From contig JAEXZY010000085.1 of the NCBI GenBank assembly GCA_023404955.1, positions 1-42,315 of the forward strand: 42,315 bases of DNA, in the 5' to 3' direction. Position numbers and translations under genes: made by a program. Shown in pieces: positions 32,586 to 42,314 of the stretch (position 1 is the first letter of the stretch; the number at the start of each line of letters is the position of its first letter). Origin of the DNA: Actinomycetes bacterium (lineage in GTDB: Bacteria; Actinomycetota; Actinomycetes; Mycobacteriales; Mycobacteriaceae). The notes under the pieces were generated by a model. That model saw only the letters and a program-made list of their open reading frames with translations. It did no database searches and was not told where the DNA came from.

Positions 32586-33935
32586 TCAGCGCACGTCGAC
32601 GAGGCTGCTTTTCAGGTCGGTGGCGATGACGCGGGCGGCGGCGTTCTGCCAGTTGTGCAGTGAGCGCTGGGGTACCTCGGTGGCCAGCCACTGCCACGCC
32701 CGGCGCGCCACCGGGTCCAGTCCGGCGGCCGTCGCGTTCTGCGCGTACGCACGGACGCCGACGACGTAGGGGAAGTACAGCGCGTTGTAGTGCCGCCACG
32801 CCTCGGTGGTGCCGAAGTCGTTGCCGTCGCGGGGCTTGAGGCCGGCGATGCGCTCGGCCAGCAGGGCGCGCAGTTCGTTGGCGCGCTCCAGCGGACGATC
32901 GGGCGCCCCGCGCCGGGTGAGGCGCTCGTCGATGATCGGCAGCGCGGTCAACGGGCTGGCGACGAGCTTGGACAGGTCTGCGTAATGACCGAGCGCGCGG
33001 CGGGTCACCCGCACGAAGGTCTCGTCGTCCATGTCGTCGAGGGGACTGGCCGCGCGGCGCGGCAGTGCCGCCTCGGTGCTGCGCAGGGCGGCTCGTTCGG
33101 CGCTCAACGCCGGGGTGCGGGAGAACGCCAGCCGGTCCAGCAGCCCGGCCAGCGGATTTGCCAGCACGTTGACCGTGATCGCGATCGCGAGGCTGGTGAA
33201 CAGCAGCACGACCAGCGTGGCGCCGGGCCCGGACGCGGCAACTCCGAGCAGCACCTGGCCGCCGAACAGCACCGCCACCGCCGCGGTGCCCAGCGCCGAC
33301 CGCAGCATGTCCTTGCGCAGCGCCTGGCCCTCGTCGAACGCGTCGCCGAGCGCGACCGCGACGCCGAGCAGGGCCACATCGCATCCGGTCGAGGCCAGCG
33401 CCAGCCAGCTCGGGACCAGGCCGAGCGGGATGACCAGGATCGCGTTGCCGAGCGCGAAGAACAGCGTGGCGACGATGACGAACCCGACGACGGGCCGGGG
33501 CTGGTGACGACGCAGGACCGCGGCCAGCAGCGCGCCGACGGCGGGGACGGAGACCGCCGCGAACAACACCCAGTGACCGAGCCGCAGCGGACCTTCGACG
33601 TCGCCGGCCATCGCGGCTCCAGTCACGGCGACGATGGCCACCGCGGCGACGAGCCCGGCCTCCCTGGCCCGTCCGCGCGCGCAGTCCCGCGGGCGCGACA
33701 TCTCCAGCAGCACCGCGAACCAGGCCACCCCGGGCACCGCGACGAGGTAGACCTCGATCCGGCCGAGTGCGTCGACGCCGGAGATGGTGCGCACCGCGTC
33801 GAGGGCGACCACGGTGGCGAAGCCGGTCAGGCCCGCCGCGGCAAGGACCAGCATCGGTTTGCGCAGATCACGGGCCAGCAGATAGAGCCCCAGCCACCAG
33901 CTCAGTGCGAACACTGCGGCGGACAGGCCGAGCAT
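32586..33935 (-). CDS. Unknown integral membrane protein with soluble C-terminal domain
   Basis: This 449-residue protein begins without a signal and has about eight transmembrane helices across residues 1-275 (for example FALSWWLGLYLLARDL, GLVAAVAIVAVTGAAMA, VVGFVIVATLFFALGNAIL and VVLLFTSLAIAITVNVLA). The layout is like the N-terminal sensor region of some histidine kinases. A soluble domain of about 165 residues follows (MDDETFVRVTRRALGHYADLSKLV, FGTTEAWRHYNALYFPYVVG, WQWLATEVPQRSLHNWQNAAARVIATDL). I see no kinase, cyclase or DNA-binding motifs. I cannot name the family. It starts 10 bases after the prenyl synthase stop, so it probably shares that transcript. Confidence 0.75.
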   Translation of the reverse strand: MLGLSAAVFALSWWLGLYLLARDLRKPMLVLAAAGLTGFATVVALDAVRTISGVDALGRIEVYLVAVPGVAWFAVLLEMSRPRDCARGRAREAGLVAAVAIVAVTGAAMAGDVEGPLRLGHWVLFAAVSVPAVGALLAAVLRRHQPRPVVGFVIVATLFFALGNAILVIPLGLVPSWLALASTGCDVALLGVAVALGDAFDEGQALRKDMLRSALGTAAVAVLFGGQVLLGVAASGPGATLVVLLFTSLAIAITVNVLANPLAGLLDRLAFSRTPALSAERAALRSTEAALPRRAASPLDDMDDETFVRVTRRALGHYADLSKLVASPLTALPIIDERLTRRGAPDRPLERANELRALLAERIAGLKPRDGNDFGTTEAWRHYNALYFPYVVGVRAYAQNATAAGLDPVARRAWQWLATEVPQRSLHNWQNAAARVIATDLKSSLVDVR

Positions 33936-33945
33936 CCGGGGAACC

Positions 33946-34737
33946 CTAGAGCCCGTAGCGTCGGTGTCTGGCGCTGAAGTCGCGCAGGGCCCGCAGGAAG
34001 TCGACCCGCCGGAACTCGGGCCAGTACGCCTCGGTGAACCACATCTCCGAATACGCGCTCTGCCACAGCAGGAATCCCGACAGTCGCTGCTCGCCCGAGG
34101 TCCGGATCACCAGATCGGGGTCGGGCTGGCCTGAGGTGTAGAGGTTCTCCGAGATCGCTTCTGCGGTGACGGCTTCGATCAGGCGATCTCCGGTGGCGCC
34201 GTTGGCCAGCTCCTTGCTCAGCAGGGCGCGGACCGCGTCGACGATCTCCTGCCTGCCGCCGTATCCGACGGCCACGTTGACATGGAATCTCCCGCCGTTG
34301 CCGTCGGTCGACTGCACCGCCTCACGGACCCGGCGCGCGGGTTCCTCACCGATCAGCTCGAGGTCGCCGACGGTACGCACGCTCCACTGATTGGCCGGTG
34401 CGCAGATCTCCTCGACGACGTCGGTGATGATGTCGATCAGAGCCGCCAGTTCGCCGGGGTCGCGCTGCAGGTTCTCGGTGGACAGCAGGTAGACCGTGGC
34501 CATCTCGATGCCCGCCTCGGCGCACCACCGCAACATCTCCGCGATCTTCTCCGCGCCCGCGCGGTAGCCGTAGACGACGTCGTCGTGACCGAGTTCACGT
34601 GCCCAGCGACGGTTGCCGTCGCACAGCACGGCAATATGGCGGGGGAGTTCAGATTTCTGCCGGGCCAGCCCCTGCCGCAGGCGCATCTCGTAGAGCCGGT
34701 AGGCCGGTTCCTTGAGCCGCGGCGGAATGAGGTCCAC
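33946..34737 (-). CDS. Short-chain Z-isoprenyl diphosphate synthase (Rv1086-like)
   Basis: This 263-residue cis-prenyltransferase has HIAVLCDGNRRWAR (catalytic Asp), YGYRAGAEKIAEML, YLLSTENLQRDP, VAVGYGGRQEIVDA, DLVIRTSGEQRLSGFLLWQSAYSEMWF and a closing RHRRYG. M. tuberculosis Rv1086 makes omega,E,Z-farnesyl diphosphate from geranyl diphosphate and IPP, the precursor of decaprenyl phosphate for arabinogalactan. The near identity across the chain-length region supports the same product. GTG 34737 gives the homologue's length and follows TAGTCT by eight bases. It diverges from the hemolysin III gene, and an unknown membrane-protein gene follows after 10 bases. Confidence 0.94.
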   Translation of the reverse strand: MDLIPPRLKEPAYRLYEMRLRQGLARQKSELPRHIAVLCDGNRRWARELGHDDVVYGYRAGAEKIAEMLRWCAEAGIEMATVYLLSTENLQRDPGELAALIDIITDVVEEICAPANQWSVRTVGDLELIGEEPARRVREAVQSTDGNGGRFHVNVAVGYGGRQEIVDAVRALLSKELANGATGDRLIEAVTAEAISENLYTSGQPDPDLVIRTSGEQRLSGFLLWQSAYSEMWFTEAYWPEFRRVDFLRALRDFSARHRRYGL

Positions 34738-34745
34738 GATGTTCA

Positions 34746-34751
34746 AGACTA
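34746..34751 (-). promoter_or_regulatory. -10 hexamer TAGTCT of the Z-prenyl synthase gene
   Basis: TAGTCT ends eight bases before GTG 34737. The overlapping opposite-strand TACTGT at 34750-34755 could serve hemolysin III, whose own ribosome site GGAGG lies further on. Confidence 0.35.
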
Positions 34752-34792
34752 CTGTGACCGGTGGATTGTCCACGCCAGTCAGCGGAGGTGAA

Positions 34793-35530
34793 ATGCCGAC
34801 ATCTCTCGAGCCCTGGTACACCGCCGGCGCACCGCGGGACCCCGAGGATCTGCCCGAGGCGGTCGCCGAAGGCGTCGCCCAGTTCCTGGGTAAGCCGCGG
34901 CTGCGGGGATGGATTCACGTCTACTCCGCCGTGATCGCCGTCATCTGCGGCGCCACGCTGGTGGCGGTGTCGTGGTCCGTGCAGTCGACACAGGCCGGCC
35001 TGGCCACGCTGGTGTACACGCTGACGATCGTGGCGATGTTCACCGTCAGCGGGACCTATCACCGGGTGAACTGGACGTCGACGACCGCGCGCACGTGGAT
35101 GAAGCGCGCCGACCATTCCATGATCTTCGTGTTCATCGCAGGCAGTTACACGCCGTTCGCGGTGCTCGCGCTCCCCCAGGACAGCGGCCGGGTGCTGCTG
35201 TGGATCGTGTGGGGTGGTGCGCTCGCCGGGGTGCTGCTGAAGATGTTCTGGCCGTCGGCGCCGCGCTGGGTCGGGACGCCGCTGTACATCCTGTTGGGCT
35301 GGGTGGCGGCGTGGTTCATCGGGCCGATCCTGCACGGCGCCGGAGTGGCTGCGGTGGTGCTGCTGATCGTCGGCGGCGCGCTGTACAGCATCGGCGGCGT
35401 CCTCTATGCACTGAAGTGGCCGAACCCGTGGCCCACCACCTTCGGCCATCACGAGTTCTTCCACGCCTGCACAGCGGTCGCGGCGATCTGCCACTACATC
35501 GCGATGTGGTTCGCCGTCTTCTCCGGCTGA
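34793..35530 (+). CDS. Hemolysin III / PAQR family membrane protein (Rv1085c-like)
   Basis: This 245-residue protein has seven transmembrane helices and the HlyIII/PAQR motifs: GTYHRVNW after helix 2 (conserved Ser/His positions), MKRADHSMIFVFIAGSYTPF (Asp/His) and the C-terminal FGHHEFFHACTAVAAICHY, whose histidines form a metal site in this superfamily. Bacterial members are annotated as hemolysins, but many influence membrane lipid composition. ATG 34793 has GGAGG five bases upstream; an in-frame ATG at 34712 lacks one. It is divergent from the prenyl synthase and conserved in position with M. tuberculosis. Confidence 0.92.
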   Translation: MPTSLEPWYTAGAPRDPEDLPEAVAEGVAQFLGKPRLRGWIHVYSAVIAVICGATLVAVSWSVQSTQAGLATLVYTLTIVAMFTVSGTYHRVNWTSTTARTWMKRADHSMIFVFIAGSYTPFAVLALPQDSGRVLLWIVWGGALAGVLLKMFWPSAPRWVGTPLYILLGWVAAWFIGPILHGAGVAAVVLLIVGGALYSIGGVLYALKWPNPWPTTFGHHEFFHACTAVAAICHYIAMWFAVFSG

Positions 35531-35540
35531 CCGTCGCGCC

Positions 35541-35912
35541 TCACAGCGGGGTGATGTTCTCCTGGCCCCAGTAGGCCTTCATCGACGTGATCTTGCCGTC
35601 GCCGTCGAACGTCATCACGTCGATCGGCTCGATCCGCATCGCACCGCCCACGGTGATCGCGAACATGAACGCGGCCTCGTGCCCGGCACCGCGGAACGTC
35701 AGCAGCTCGGTGACGATGTCGTGGTCGCCTTCCATGCCCTTGTAGAAACCGGCGATGGCCTGCCTGCCGATGTGCACCTCGCCGCAGCCGACCGGATCCT
35801 CCAGCGTGGCGTCCTCGGCGTAGAGCGCGGCGACATCCTCGGCTTTGCCGTTGGCGACCGTGTCGAGGTAGCGCTGTACGAAACCTTGTAAGGCGTCGGG
35901 CTGGAAGCTCAT
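35541..35912 (-). CDS. Ketosteroid-isomerase-type NTF2-like protein with intact triad
   Basis: This 123-residue protein aligns with bacterial delta5-3-ketosteroid isomerases: QRYLDTV, LYAEDATLEDPVG, HIGRQAIAGFY, EPIDVMTFDGDGKI and MKAYWGQENI. The catalytic residues are all in register: Tyr15 (oxyanion hole), Asp39 (general base) and Asp98 (oxyanion hole). Most SnoaL/NTF2-like proteins lack one or more of these. KSI moves the steroid C5-C6 double bond to C4-C5. The gene follows DUF255 after 11 bases in the same direction. The KstR-boxed 3beta-HSD is 23 kb away, so a pathway link is only inference. Confidence 0.85.
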   Translation of the reverse strand: MSFQPDALQGFVQRYLDTVANGKAEDVAALYAEDATLEDPVGCGEVHIGRQAIAGFYKGMEGDHDIVTELLTFRGAGHEAAFMFAITVGGAMRIEPIDVMTFDGDGKITSMKAYWGQENITPL

Positions 35913-35923
35913 GAGCCGCAACG

Positions 35924-37916
<1,993 letters not shown>

Positions 37917-37939
<23 letters not shown>

Positions 37940-38216
37940 GGCGCGCCGCCGGATCCGCCGGGTTGCCCGCTGCCAGATCCGGATCGGCGTCGGGGGCACC
38001 TGTGCCGGCGCCCTCGGCGTCAGCCTGAGTGTCGGGTTCATCGAACGAGGCCGGCACCTTCTTCAGGTGCCGGTTCATCGACCACACCAGACCGAAGACG
38101 GCGATCAGCAGCACCACGATCACGATGAGGCCGAACGGACTGGCTTTCCCGAAGTCGGGTCCGCTCTGCTGCGGCGGGTCTTGGGCCAGGATGTCGACGG
38201 CCAGCGCGGTCACCAT
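37917..38216 (-). CDS. Small single-pass membrane protein (Rv1083-like)
   Basis: This 99-residue protein has a short exported or N-terminal segment (DPPQQSGPDFGKAS), one transmembrane helix (PFGLIVIVVLLIAVFGLVW, about residues 27-45) and a disordered acidic Pro/Ala/Asp-rich tail. It keeps the position of M. tuberculosis Rv1083 between mca and DUF255. Its function is unknown; the helix may tether partner proteins. It starts four bases after the mca stop, so mca, this gene and DUF255 form an operon. Confidence 0.83.
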
Positions 38217-38220
38217 GGGT

Positions 38221-39093
38221 TCAGTCCCGTCCCTCGATACCGGTGAACAGGTCGGTCTCGGGCAGCGACACCGGAACGCGGGACCGGGCGAGCTCGAACT
38301 CCTCGGTCGGCCACAGCCGCTGCTGCCACTCCATCGGGGTGGTGAAGAAGAAGCTCTTCGGGTCGATCTGCGTGGCGTGCGCGAGCAGCGCCTCGTCCCG
38401 CTGCGGGAAGTACTTCGCGCACTCGATGCGCGTCGTCACCCGGTTGGCGGACAGGTCGATCTCCGGATCCCAGCTCTCCAGCCACTTCGCGAACGGACCT
38501 TCTTGGCCGTTCTTGGTGAACTCGTCCTGCAGCACCTGCATGCGCTGCCGCAGGAACCCGTGGTTGTAGTACAGCTTGTGCGCGGCCCACGGTTCGCCCG
38601 CATCGGGATAGAGCAGGTGGTCCGCGGCCGCCTCGTAGGCCGCGACCGACACCTTGTGACACATGATGTGGTCGGGGTGCGGGTAGCCGCCGTTCTCGTC
38701 GTAGGTGGTGATGACGTGCGGCTTGAAGTCGCGGATCACCCGGACCAGCGCCTCAGTCGGCACCTCCAGGGGTTCCAGCGCAAAGCATCCCTCGGGCAGC
38801 GGCGGGAGGGGGTCACCCTCGGGTAGACCGGAGTCGACGAAGCCCAGCCAGTGGTGCTCGACGCCGAGAATCGCCGCCGCCTTGGCCATCTCTTCGCGAC
38901 GGATCTCAGCCATCCGGCCGTGCACCTCGGGCAGATCCATCGCCGGGTTCAAGATGTCGCCGCGCTCGCCGCCTGTCAGCGTCACCACCATCACCCGCAC
39001 GCCCTCGTCGACGTAGCGCGCCATCGTCGCCGCACCCTTGCTGGACTCGTCGTCGGGGTGCGCGTGCACGGCCATCAACCGCAGTTCGCTCAA
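38221..39093 (-). CDS. mca: Mycothiol S-conjugate amidase
   Basis: Mca cleaves mycothiol-toxin conjugates into a mercapturate, which is exported, and GlcN-inositol, which is recycled. The 290-residue product is a LmbE-type zinc amidase with HAHPDDE (His12, Asp15 metal ligands), GERGDILNPAMDLPEVH, TTYDENGGYPHPDH (third ligand) and WPTEEFELARSRVP. It is close to M. tuberculosis Rv1082 throughout. The start is an unusual TTG at 39093, chosen because it encodes the conserved SELRLMAVHAHP with AGAGGG upstream; the ATG 18 bases in would remove six conserved residues. It heads the mca-Rv1083-DUF255 operon. Confidence 0.95.
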   Translation of the reverse strand: MSELRLMAVHAHPDDESSKGAATMARYVDEGVRVMVVTLTGGERGDILNPAMDLPEVHGRMAEIRREEMAKAAAILGVEHHWLGFVDSGLPEGDPLPPLPEGCFALEPLEVPTEALVRVIRDFKPHVITTYDENGGYPHPDHIMCHKVSVAAYEAAADHLLYPDAGEPWAAHKLYYNHGFLRQRMQVLQDEFTKNGQEGPFAKWLESWDPEIDLSANRVTTRIECAKYFPQRDEALLAHATQIDPKSFFFTTPMEWQQRLWPTEEFELARSRVPVSLPETDLFTGIEGRD

Positions 39094-39136
39094 CAGTTCC
39101 CTCTTAGCTGCTCACCTGGATGGACACTCACAGTCA

Positions 39137-39165
39137 GGTTCAACAGAACCGACCCGTCCTATAGT
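39137..39165 (+). promoter_or_regulatory. Candidate DUF4307 promoter with an inverted repeat
   Basis: TATAGT at 39160-39165 is a good -10. GGTTC-aaca-GAACC (39137-39150) is a 5-bp inverted repeat covering the -35 zone (TTCAAC) and could bind a regulator of this gene or of divergent mca. The transcription start would be near 39172. Confidence 0.38.
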
Positions 39166-39198
39166 TCCAGTCCTAGTACACCCATCCGACCGACGGGC

Positions 39199-39645
39199 AT
39201 GCAAAACGAGATGATCGACCGTCCCCTCGACCGACCCGCGGAACGCTACGGCGCCCCCCAGCACAGTCGGCGCACCCGCCGCCGGCTCATCGTCGGCCTG
39301 TTCGTCGCCGTGATCGCGCTCGGCGTGGCAATCGCCGCGGTGGCCTACAGCCGACTGGGGTCGCCCGAGATCAAAGGCGAACTGAGTGGGTACCGCGTCA
39401 TCGACGATCGCACCGTCGAGGTGACGGCGGGCGTCACCCGCGACGATCCCTCGGCGCCGGTGGTGTGCATCGTGCGGGCGCGCTCCTTCGACGGTGACGA
39501 AGTCGGCCGCCGGGAGTTGCTGGTGGAACCGTCAACGAGCACGACCGTGCAGGTCAGGACCACGGTGACGACGTCACGACCGGCCGTCGTCGGCGACGTC
39601 TACGGGTGCGGTACCGATGTGCCGGCCTACCTGGTCGGCGGCTAG
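39199..39645 (+). CDS. DUF4307 membrane protein (Rv1081c-like)
   Basis: This 148-residue protein has a basic cytoplasmic start (DRPAERYGAPQHSRRTRRR), one transmembrane helix (LIVGLFVAVIALGVAIAAVAY) and an exported beta-rich domain (ELSGYRVIDDRTVEVTAGVTRDD, VVCIVRARSFDGDEVGRREL) that ends with a second Cys (VYGCGTDVP), possibly forming a disulfide. This is the actinobacterial DUF4307 family, of unknown function, in its conserved position between mca and greA. The start may be ATG 39199 or ATG 39211. Confidence 0.88.
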   Translation: MQNEMIDRPLDRPAERYGAPQHSRRTRRRLIVGLFVAVIALGVAIAAVAYSRLGSPEIKGELSGYRVIDDRTVEVTAGVTRDDPSAPVVCIVRARSFDGDEVGRRELLVEPSTSTTVQVRTTVTTSRPAVVGDVYGCGTDVPAYLVGG

Positions 39646-39883
39646 TCAGACCTCCGCGCAACCAACCGCAGACTGCGAAAACGTGAAAAGCGGGTGGCGG
39701 CCCGGTGCTATCATGGGCGAGTACACGGTTCCTGCTGGGGCCGTGTATTGCTGCATTTGAGCGCCATATTCCGACGGCGGATGCGGTGATACGCGCTGGC
39801 ACCTCAGCACCGCCCCCGGCACCGTGCCCGAGACCTTTTCACGCAAGAAGCGCTGAAAGCGACGACGACAGGAGCGCGCCGAC
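39646..39883 (+). promoter_or_regulatory. greA promoter and structured leader
   Basis: This gene-free stretch of 238 bases holds TATCAT at 39709-39714, a likely -10, so greA mRNA would have a leader of about 160 bases. The leader opens with a perfect 7-bp stem, TACACGG (39722-39728) with CCGTGTA (39741-39747). A C-rich segment and AGGAG before the greA ATG follow. I recognise no known riboswitch. Confidence 0.45.
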
Positions 39884-40378
39884 ATGACTGACACCCAGGT
39901 CACCTGGCTGACCGAAGAGGCGTTCGACCGGCTGAAGGCCGAACTCGACCAGCTGATCGCCAACCGCCCCGTCATCGCGGCCGAGATCAACGACCGCCGC
40001 GAAGAGGGCGACCTGCGCGAGAACGGCGGCTACCACGCCGCTCGCGAGGAGCAGGGACAGCAGGAGGCGCGGATTCGCCAGCTGCAGGAGCTGCTCAACA
40101 GCGCCAAGGTGGGCGAGGCGCCGAAGCAGTCCGGCGTCGCGCTGCCCGGTTCGGTGGTCAAGGTCTACTACGACGACGATGAGAGCGACACCGAGACGTT
40201 CCTGATCGCCACCCGCCAGGAGGGCGTCACCGACGGCAAGCTCGAGGTGTACTCGCCGAACTCGCCGCTGGGCGGCGCGCTGCTCGACGCCAAGGTCGGC
40301 GAGACGCGGACGTACACGGTGCCCAACGGCAACACCGTGAAGGTCACGCTGGTCTCCGCGGAGCCCTATCACGGCTGA
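39884..40378 (+). CDS. greA: Transcription elongation factor GreA
   Basis: GreA enters the RNA polymerase secondary channel and stimulates cleavage of backtracked RNA. The 164-residue product has the N-terminal coiled-coil (LTEEAFDRLKAELDQLIANRPVIAAEI), the tip acidic pair in REEGDLRENGGYHAAREEQ, and the C-terminal FKBP-like domain (VVKVYYDDDESDTETF, YSPNSPLGGALLDAKVGE, VKVTLVSAEPY). It is cytoplasmic. ATG 39884 follows AGGAG. A GPP34 gene starts five bases after the stop and is probably cotranscribed. Confidence 0.97.
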   Translation: MTDTQVTWLTEEAFDRLKAELDQLIANRPVIAAEINDRREEGDLRENGGYHAAREEQGQQEARIRQLQELLNSAKVGEAPKQSGVALPGSVVKVYYDDDESDTETFLIATRQEGVTDGKLEVYSPNSPLGGALLDAKVGETRTYTVPNGNTVKVTLVSAEPYHG

Positions 40379-40383
40379 CCGGC

Positions 40384-41055
40384 GTGGCGCAGATCGCTGA
40401 AGAGCTGTTTCTGCTCCTGGTCGACAACGCGTCCGGCCACCCCGGTCTGGACGACACGCGGCGCGCTCACGCGTTGGCTGCGGCCACCCTGCTCGACCTG
40501 GCGTACGCCTGCCGGGTGCGCCCCGCGGTCGACGGCGAGCAGGTGCCGCCGGGGAGTCTGGTCGCGCTCGCCGCGGCCGGCCCGATCGATCCGTTGACGG
40601 CACCGGTGTACGACCATGTCCGGAAAGCTCCACGCCGGCCCGGCCAGACGATCAAGGCCGTGGGCGGGTCGGTGGAACGCCGGTTGTCCGAGCACCTGGA
40701 GCGGACCGGTCAGATCCGTCGCGTCACGGTGCGCTCGGGGGCTCTGCGCCGGCGCACAAGCACCTCACCCATCGACCGCCGCCGGGTCGGGCCTGCCCGG
40801 GACGCGCTGCTGGCCGCGCTGTTCGAACGACGACCTCCGACCGCGGCGACCGCGGCCACCATCACGGTGCTGCATGCCGCCGACGGACTCGGCGCACTGC
40901 TCAGCCTCAACGACCGCGGCTGGCGTTGGGTGCACGCCCGGGCCGGCGAAATCGCCAGCGGCAGTTGGCTGGACGAGTCGCCGACCGGGTTGGCCGATGT
41001 CAACCTGGCCGTCACCGCGTCCGCGGTGCGCCAGGCGTTGGCAGAACTGACCTAA
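40384..41055 (+). CDS. GPP34 (GOLPH3-like) family protein
   Basis: This 223-residue protein begins MAQIAEELFLLLVDNASGHPG and continues through DDTRRAHALAAATLLDLAYACRV, the entry of the GPP34/Vps74/GOLPH3 fold. Mid-region basic helices (RRPGQTIKAVGGSVERRLSEHLERTGQIRRV) and a C-terminal all-helical part follow. Eukaryotic members bind phosphoinositides and glycosyltransferases; actinobacteria have many uncharacterised homologues, often with a basic lipid-binding face. It starts at GTG 40384, five bases after greA. As I recall, the M. tuberculosis greA-metB junction lacks it. Its TAA overlaps the metB TAG by four bases. Confidence 0.82.
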   Translation: MAQIAEELFLLLVDNASGHPGLDDTRRAHALAAATLLDLAYACRVRPAVDGEQVPPGSLVALAAAGPIDPLTAPVYDHVRKAPRRPGQTIKAVGGSVERRLSEHLERTGQIRRVTVRSGALRRRTSTSPIDRRRVGPARDALLAALFERRPPTAATAATITVLHAADGLGALLSLNDRGWRWVHARAGEIASGSWLDESPTGLADVNLAVTASAVRQALAELT

Positions 41056-42224
41056 GCGAGCGCCTGCTCGACGTCGCCGAGGAGGTCGGCCACGTCTTCG
41101 ATCCCGACCGACAGGCGCACCAGATCGTCGGGCACCTCGAGCTGCGATCCCGCAGTCGAGGCGTGCGTCATCGCCCCGGGGTACTCGATCAGCGATTCCA
41201 CGCCGCCGAGCGATTCGGCCAGGATGAAGATGTCGGTGCGCGCGCAGAAGTCGCGCGCTGCTTGCGGGCCGCCCTTCAGTCGCACCGACACCATCCCGCC
41301 GAACCCGCTCATCTGTCGGGCCGCCACCTCGTGATGGGGATGGTCGGCCAGCCCCGGGTAGAGGACTGTCTCCACAGCGGGGTGCGCGGCGAGGAATTCG
41401 GCGATGGCCGCGCCGTTCTCGCTGTGTCGTTGCATCCGCAGCGGCAATGTCTTCAGTCCGCGCATCGTGAGATACGCGTCGAACGGCCCGGGCACAGCGC
41501 CTGCACCGTTCTGCAGGAACGCGAACTTCTCGTCGAGGGCCTCGTCGTTGGTCACGAGCACGCCGCCGACCACGTCGGAATGCCCGCCGATGTACTTGGT
41601 CGTCGAGTGCAGCACGATGTCGGCGCCGAGCAGCATGGGTTGCTGCAGGGCCGGGGACGCGAAGGTGTTGTCCACCAACACCTTTGCCCCACGCTCGGCG
41701 GCCAGTGCGGCGATGCCGGCGATGTCGGCGATCGACAGCAGTGGGTTGGTCGGCGTTTCGACCCAGATCAGCTTGGTGCGGTCGGTGACGGCCGCGCGAA
41801 CCGCGTCGAGATCACCGAGTGCCACCGCGGTGTAGCTGATCCCCCACAGCGTGAACACCTTGTCGATCAGCCGGAAGGTGCCGCCGTAGGCGTCGTCCGG
41901 GATGACGAGGTGATCCCCCGGCCGCAGGATGGCGCGCAGCGCGCAATCGGTGGCGGCCATACCCGAACTGAACGCGCGGGCGTACGTCGCGGATTCGACC
42001 GCGGCAAGGGCGGCTTCCAGAGCCGCACGGGTGGGGTTGCCGGTCCGCGCGTACTCGAAGCCGCCGCGCAGCCCGCCGACGCCGTCCTGGGCGAACGTCG
42101 AGCTGGCATAGATCGGGGTGTTGACCACGCCGGTGGCCGGGTCGGGCCGGTACCCGGCATGGATGGCCTTGGTCGCCGGTCCCAGTGCCCGAAAGTGCTC
42201 GGATGCGCTGCGCTGCTCGCTCAT
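41052..42224 (-). CDS. metB: Cystathionine gamma-synthase/lyase family enzyme
   Basis: MetB joins O-succinylhomoserine (or an acetyl ester) to cysteine in methionine synthesis. The 390-residue PLP enzyme shows ATKAIHAGYRPDPATGVVNTPIYASSTF, YARTGNPTR, FSSGMAATDCAL, WVETPTNPLL, VLVDNTFASP, the PLP lysine in HSTTKYIGGHSD and ESLGGVESLIEYP. It is close to M. tuberculosis MetB (388 residues); lyase activity cannot be excluded from sequence. ATG 42224 begins the homology and follows TACCGT by six bases, so it is probably leaderless. Confidence 0.95.
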   Translation of the reverse strand: MSEQRSASEHFRALGPATKAIHAGYRPDPATGVVNTPIYASSTFAQDGVGGLRGGFEYARTGNPTRAALEAALAAVESATYARAFSSGMAATDCALRAILRPGDHLVIPDDAYGGTFRLIDKVFTLWGISYTAVALGDLDAVRAAVTDRTKLIWVETPTNPLLSIADIAGIAALAAERGAKVLVDNTFASPALQQPMLLGADIVLHSTTKYIGGHSDVVGGVLVTNDEALDEKFAFLQNGAGAVPGPFDAYLTMRGLKTLPLRMQRHSENGAAIAEFLAAHPAVETVLYPGLADHPHHEVAARQMSGFGGMVSVRLKGGPQAARDFCARTDIFILAESLGGVESLIEYPGAMTHASTAGSQLEVPDDLVRLSVGIEDVADLLGDVEQALA

Positions 42225-42230
42225 GCTGCC

Positions 42231-42236
42231 ACGGTA
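42231..42236 (-). promoter_or_regulatory. -10 hexamer TACCGT of metB
   Basis: TACCGT ends six bases before ATG 42224, the leaderless spacing seen repeatedly in this window. A C20 tract lies 59 bases further upstream. Confidence 0.42.
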
Positions 42237-42294
42237 GCCCTGCCGACCGGCACGCTGTCGACCCGGCACCAGGGCTGCGCAATCGGGGCCCGGG

Positions 42295-42314
42295 CCCCCC
42301 CCCCCCCCCCCCCC
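42295..42314. repeat. Homopolymeric C20 tract at the window end
   Basis: Twenty consecutive C (G on the metB strand) follow a GGGCCCGGG sequence and are broken only by the final G. A tract this long at a sequence end is often an assembly or sequencing artefact, but it could be a real slippage-prone tract upstream of metB. Confidence 0.9.

Noticed and set aside
39646..39883. Known riboswitch or small RNA in the greA leader
   Set aside because: Only one short stem and a -10 hexamer are visible; no recognised riboswitch core could be matched.
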